From Acidobacteriota bacterium (GTDB taxonomy: Bacteria > Acidobacteriota > Polarisedimenticolia > J045): DNA of 9,225 nt. Positions 6,680 through 9,225 of the stretch are shown here, piece by piece. The stretch's first letter is position 1. The number at the start of each line of letters is the position of its first letter. A program made the position numbers and the translations under genes. The notes under the pieces were generated by a model, which saw nothing but the letters and a program-made list of their open reading frames with translations, did no database searches and was not told the origin of the DNA. Where the stretch lies: NCBI GenBank assembly GCA_027001345.1, contig JALTMS010000692.1, forward strand, positions 1-9,225. The letters run 5' to 3'.

Positions 6680-7420
6680 TCAGCGGATTTCGTAGTCCGC
6701 GATCAGGGGACGGTGGTCGCTGGCCACCCGCGAAGCGCGCAGACGGCAGCGCCGGGCGGAGATCAACTTGATCCGCCCCCGTGAATAGAGCCGGTCCAGC
6801 CCCCCCCGAGGGGCAAAGGAAGGGTAGGTCTTGATCGAGCGGCCCGAACTCAACTGGGTATCGAAACGGAAGCCCAGCGCCTGCGTGAGCACCGGTTTGA
6901 GAAGTGAGCGCCAGTCGTTGAAATCGCCTCCGATCAGGCAGGGTGTTTCCATCGTCAGCGCCGCGAGTTCGTGCGAGCGGAGCAGCACTCCGATCTGACA
7001 TTCACGCTCCCGGGCCGACAGGCCGAGGTGGAGGTTGAAGACCTCGAGCCGGCTGCTGTGTGAGGCTCCCTCGGCGAGCACCAGGGTCGTGTGCTGACAG
7101 CCGCGACGCTTGCGCGTGCCGATCGTCAGGTCGATATTGCGCTCGCGGGCGATGGGAAAGCGGCTGAGGGTAGCATTGCCGTAGCGCCCCTTGCGCAGGC
7201 TGACATTGTGTCCGACGGCAAAGTGGGGATACCCGAGATGAATCGCCAGTTCCCTGGCCAGGTCCACTTGCCGCGAGCGCGGCACGCCCTGATCCACCTC
7301 CTGGAGCAGGACCAGATCGGCGTCGTGGTGGGCCAGGATGTGAACGATACGCTCCGGTCGAAACCTCCGGTCGAGGCCGATGGCACGGTGAATGTTGTAG
7401 GTCACGACTCTCAGGCGCAT
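6680..7420 (-). CDS. Endonuclease/exonuclease/phosphatase-fold protein, YbhP-like
   Basis: A 246-residue member of the metal-dependent EEP (DNase I-like) superfamily, which hydrolyses phosphodiester or phosphomonoester bonds in nucleic acids, phospholipids or inositol phosphates. The catalytic motifs are all present: Asn9 in TYNIH, Glu41 in LLQEVD, His131 in NLHLG, Asp166 and Asn168 in GGDFNDW, Asp209 in LDRLY, and Asp235-His236 in SDHRPL. Motif order and stretches such as YGNATLSRFPI and GDFNDWR resemble E. coli YbhP, encoded beside a cardiolipin synthase; no such neighbour is seen here. There is no signal peptide or membrane segment, so a cytoplasmic site is likely. The start at 7420 places TYNIH at the usual distance from the N terminus, but only a weak GAGAAG lies upstream. 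The substrate is unknown. Confidence 0.9.
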   Translation of the reverse strand: MRLRVVTYNIHRAIGLDRRFRPERIVHILAHHDADLVLLQEVDQGVPRSRQVDLARELAIHLGYPHFAVGHNVSLRKGRYGNATLSRFPIARERNIDLTIGTRKRRGCQHTTLVLAEGASHSSRLEVFNLHLGLSARERECQIGVLLRSHELAALTMETPCLIGGDFNDWRSLLKPVLTQALGFRFDTQLSSGRSIKTYPSFAPRGGLDRLYSRGRIKLISARRCRLRASRVASDHRPLIADYEIR

Positions 7421-7461
7421 GAGCTTCTCGGTGGTCCGGCAGCCGGCCGACGGAGAGTTCT

Positions 7462-7490
7462 ATTTCAGGGCCGGAGGGACCCATGCGCAA
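7462..7490 (-). promoter_or_regulatory. Weak candidate promoter for the EEP-family gene
   Basis: The minus strand reads TTGCGC (7490-7485) and TGAAAT (7467-7462) with 17 nt between them, three and four matches to the sigma-70 hexamers. It would give a leader of about 35 nt for the ATG at 7420, and perhaps drive the NTF2-like lipoprotein gene too. Confidence 0.25.
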
Positions 7491-7566
7491 GGGCCCGGTG
7501 GTGCTATCTGCCCGGCCCCGTCCGATGGGTTCGCCCTGCGGCGCGAAAGTCCATGAACATCCCGGG

Positions 7567-7595
7567 TTGACAGACCATGCTTTTGCCCGTAGGCA
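7567..7595 (+). promoter_or_regulatory. Candidate promoter with consensus -35 for the secreted barrel protein
   Basis: A perfect TTGACA (7567-7572) is followed after 17 nt by TAGGCA (7590-7595), a poor -10. Transcription would start near 7602. That coincides with the upstream ATG at 7602 and leaves about 18 nt for the Shine-Dalgarno and ATG at 7620, so it favours the 7620 start. Confidence 0.35.
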
Positions 7596-7609
7596 ACTTG
7601 CATGCCGAC

Positions 7610-7614
7610 AGGAA
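7610..7614 (+). promoter_or_regulatory. Ribosome binding site that sets the start of the secreted protein
   Basis: AGGAA with a 5-nt spacer precedes the ATG at 7620. The in-frame ATG at 7602 has no such sequence and would place six residues (MPTGTP) before an already complete signal peptide. Confidence 0.55.
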
Positions 7615-7619
7615 CTCCC

Positions 7620-9098
7620 ATGCCGACACGACTTGTCACAGTGCTGATCGTCAGCCTCCTGCTGATTCCGGCCTTCGCCGCCGAGGATCGATGGTTTCGG
7701 CTCGGTTTCACGCCGTTCAACTACGACATCACCGACGAGGCTCAGCAGGAGGTCTACTCGCTGATCAACCCGCGGCAGGATGTCATTGCCCATCATCTCG
7801 ACAATGGTGTGCCCTGGCCCGAAGCGGCGGCTGGCGATCCCTACGATCCCAACGTGGAGGCCAATCTCGGCGAGCGCCTCGCCTCCACCCCGCCCGGGAT
7901 GACCATCTATCTGGCGACGACACCGCTCAACTCGGGACGCGACGGCCTGGCGGACTACTGGGGCAAGGATACCAACATGCCCCGGCCCGGTCCGTGGGCC
8001 GACCGCACCTTCGACGACCCGGAGGTGATCGAGGCCTACTTCAACTGGTGCCGTGACCTGATCGATCGTTTCCAGCCGCTCTATTTCAACTATGCGATCG
8101 AGGCCAACGAGCTGGCTCGCAACGCGCCGGAGAAGTGGGATGCGCTGATGACTCTGGTGCGTGCGGTCTACCCGAAGCTGAAGCGCGAGTATCCGAAGGT
8201 GCAAATCTTCGTCTCCATCACCCTGCGCGATCCCGGGACCAGTGAATGGGAAGACTCCAAGCCCTTCATCACCGAGGTGATGGATCACTCCCAGATGATG
8301 GCCGTCAGTACCTATCGTTACATCTTCGGTGCCGGCGAGAACAAGGGCGACCCCTCCACGCTGCCCCCCGACTGGCTTTCGGCGGCGGCTGATCTGGCGC
8401 CCGACAAGCCGTTCGCGGTCGCCGAGACGGGATGGCTGGCCGAAACGCTTTGGGTTCCCGACTGGGGTCTCTACGTGCCCGGCAATCCCGCATGGCAGAA
8501 TGACTACGTCACCCGCCTGTTCACCGACGCCAATGCGCTCAACGCACGCTTCGTGATCTGGTTCATCCCCGTCGATTACGACAACCTGTACAACTGGATG
8601 CTGTTGCTCGGGCAGGCGACGCCCACCTGGCTGTTGTGGAAGGACACCGGCCTGTGGGACGGGACGGTCGCGCCCCGTCCCTCCTTGCCCACCTGGGAAG
8701 CATGGAAAGCGCGCAGCCGAGCACCGGTACCCCCGCCGGTTCCCGACGGAGCGGCGTGGAGCGGCAGCGCGCTGACGGTCGAGCCGACCACCGGCGAGGA
8801 GGTCACCGTCACCTGGGACAGCAGCACCTGCCCGGCTGCCGGCTACCACCTGCTCTGGCTGGACCTGCGGCAGCTTCCGGCCTATCAGGGGGTGGACGAG
8901 GTCTGCGCTGCCGGTACGAGCGGAAGCTGGACCGGCCTACCCCCGGCGGGGAGTGCCCTGGGCGTGCTGGCCATCGCCGACGACGGTGGCGGTGTGGAAG
9001 GCTCCCACGGGGTGGACAGTCGCGGGTTCGAGCGCCCGAGCGTCTCCACGGCCTGCGGCCTGACGCTCAAGCTGACCGACGGCATCTGCGCACCGTGA
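7620..9098 (+). CDS. Secreted TIM-barrel glycoside hydrolase-like protein (clan GH-A type) with C-terminal beta-rich module
   Basis: A 492-residue exported protein, not assignable to a named family. A signal peptide with hydrophobic core and AFA-AE cleavage site ends at residue 20. Residues 27 to about 365 contain eight strand-like segments in TIM-barrel order: FTPFNYD (30-36), DVIAHHLDNGVPW (54-66), TIYLATTPL (95-103), YFNYAIEANEL (155-165), QIFVSIT (195-201), MMAVSTYRY (226-234), FAVAETGW (265-272) and RFVIWFIPVDYD (310-321). Glu161 or Glu164 at the end of strand 4 and Glu269 at the end of strand 7 are where clan GH-A enzymes (e.g. GH53, GH5, GH39) carry acid/base and nucleophile. A proline-rich linker (367-377) leads to a module of about 115 residues with four cysteines (404, 429, 479, 490), VTVTWD and GVEGSHG-DSRG-ERP motifs, and a fibronectin III-like look. 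The role is probably extracellular polysaccharide or glycoprotein breakdown, by inference. A non-catalytic barrel is possible. Confidence 0.8.
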   Translation: MPTRLVTVLIVSLLLIPAFAAEDRWFRLGFTPFNYDITDEAQQEVYSLINPRQDVIAHHLDNGVPWPEAAAGDPYDPNVEANLGERLASTPPGMTIYLATTPLNSGRDGLADYWGKDTNMPRPGPWADRTFDDPEVIEAYFNWCRDLIDRFQPLYFNYAIEANELARNAPEKWDALMTLVRAVYPKLKREYPKVQIFVSITLRDPGTSEWEDSKPFITEVMDHSQMMAVSTYRYIFGAGENKGDPSTLPPDWLSAAADLAPDKPFAVAETGWLAETLWVPDWGLYVPGNPAWQNDYVTRLFTDANALNARFVIWFIPVDYDNLYNWMLLLGQATPTWLLWKDTGLWDGTVAPRPSLPTWEAWKARSRAPVPPPVPDGAAWSGSALTVEPTTGEEVTVTWDSSTCPAAGYHLLWLDLRQLPAYQGVDEVCAAGTSGSWTGLPPAGSALGVLAIADDGGGVEGSHGVDSRGFERPSVSTACGLTLKLTDGICAP

Positions 9099-9104
9099 CC
9101 CGCT

Positions 9105-9225
9105 TCAGGGGCAGGGCCCCGAAGGTCGACCCGCTCCGGCGGAGCCGACGCCGAAGCAATTGACGCCGAGGCCCAGGTAGTAGAAGCCGGCTCCCGGGCC
9201 GGGAAGCTCCGAGTCGCTGGCTCGA
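9105..9225 (-). CDS. C-terminal end of a probable extracellular protein (runs off right edge)
   Basis: On the minus strand a frame is open from the window edge to a TGA at 9107-9105, giving 39 complete codons. The peptide contains DSELPGPGAGFYYLGLGVNCFGVGSAGAGRPSGPCP with two cysteines and many glycines. The pattern of an aromatic strand (FYYLGLGVN), then Cys, then G-G-S-G and RP, and a final CP resembles the last strands of fibronectin III-like domains ending secreted proteins, and recalls the module ending the neighbouring secreted gene. That makes it more believable as coding than a random short open frame. The genes face each other, with six bases between stop codons and no room for a terminator. 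Function cannot be read from this tail. Confidence 0.6.
   Translation of the reverse strand, partial: RASDSELPGPGAGFYYLGLGVNCFGVGSAGAGRPSGPCP

Noticed and set aside
7002..8849. A 615-codon open frame on the minus strand.
   Set aside because: It lies antisense to the secreted barrel gene and overlaps the EEP-family gene in another frame. Its composition is rich in Arg, Gly and His with no family motif, as expected from the complement of GC-rich coding DNA.
1..9225. Mobile element, phage, CRISPR or tRNA/rRNA signals.
   Set aside because: I saw no transposase or integrase motifs, terminal inverted repeats, spaced direct repeats, or tRNA-like cloverleaf on either strand. The gene content looks like ordinary chromosome.

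Overview
The window is GC-rich, tightly packed bacterial chromosome. It holds nine protein-coding genes or gene fragments and no recognisable RNA gene, insertion sequence, phage gene or CRISPR array. Lipoprotein and Sec signal peptides point to a diderm. A secreted protein with a cysteine-bearing, beta-rich C-terminal module, of a kind I recall from secreted proteins of Acidobacteriota such as Thermoanaerobaculia, makes that phylum my best guess. The assignment rests on recall, not on a marker gene.

Layout, left to right. (1) Positions 1-915, minus strand: the N-terminal 305 residues of DNA topoisomerase III (topB), starting at GTG; the rest, including the active-site tyrosine, lies beyond the left edge. 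(2) Positions 1126-4250, plus strand: a two-gene unit of a Kv-beta-like aldo/keto reductase and a prolyl oligopeptidase (S9A) with a lipoprotein signal, 14 nt apart. (3) Positions 4240-5313, minus strand: a branched-chain aminotransferase (ilvE) whose 3' end overlaps the peptidase gene by 11 bp. (4) Positions 5406-5987, plus strand: a CoA-pyrophosphatase-type Nudix hydrolase, divergent from ilvE. (5) Positions 7420-6081, minus strand: a YbhP-like endonuclease/exonuclease/phosphatase-fold protein, followed by a small NTF2/SnoaL-like lipoprotein. (6) Positions 7620-9098, plus strand: a secreted protein whose eight-strand pattern and two glutamates suggest a clan GH-A-type TIM-barrel glycoside hydrolase I cannot assign to a family, followed by a C-terminal beta-rich module. 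(7) Positions 9105-9225, minus strand: the last 39 codons of another protein, probably extracellular, ending six bases from the gene in (6).

The genes do not form one pathway. DNA topology, amino-acid metabolism (ilvE), nucleotide/CoA clean-up (Nudix), envelope proteolysis and a secreted carbohydrate-active candidate sit side by side with frequent strand switches. The only likely co-transcribed pairs are reductase-peptidase and EEP protein-NTF2 lipoprotein. The part most worth following up is the right end: an unassigned secreted barrel enzyme with its terminal module, facing a second protein with a similar-looking terminus. I did not find a convincing new multi-gene system.
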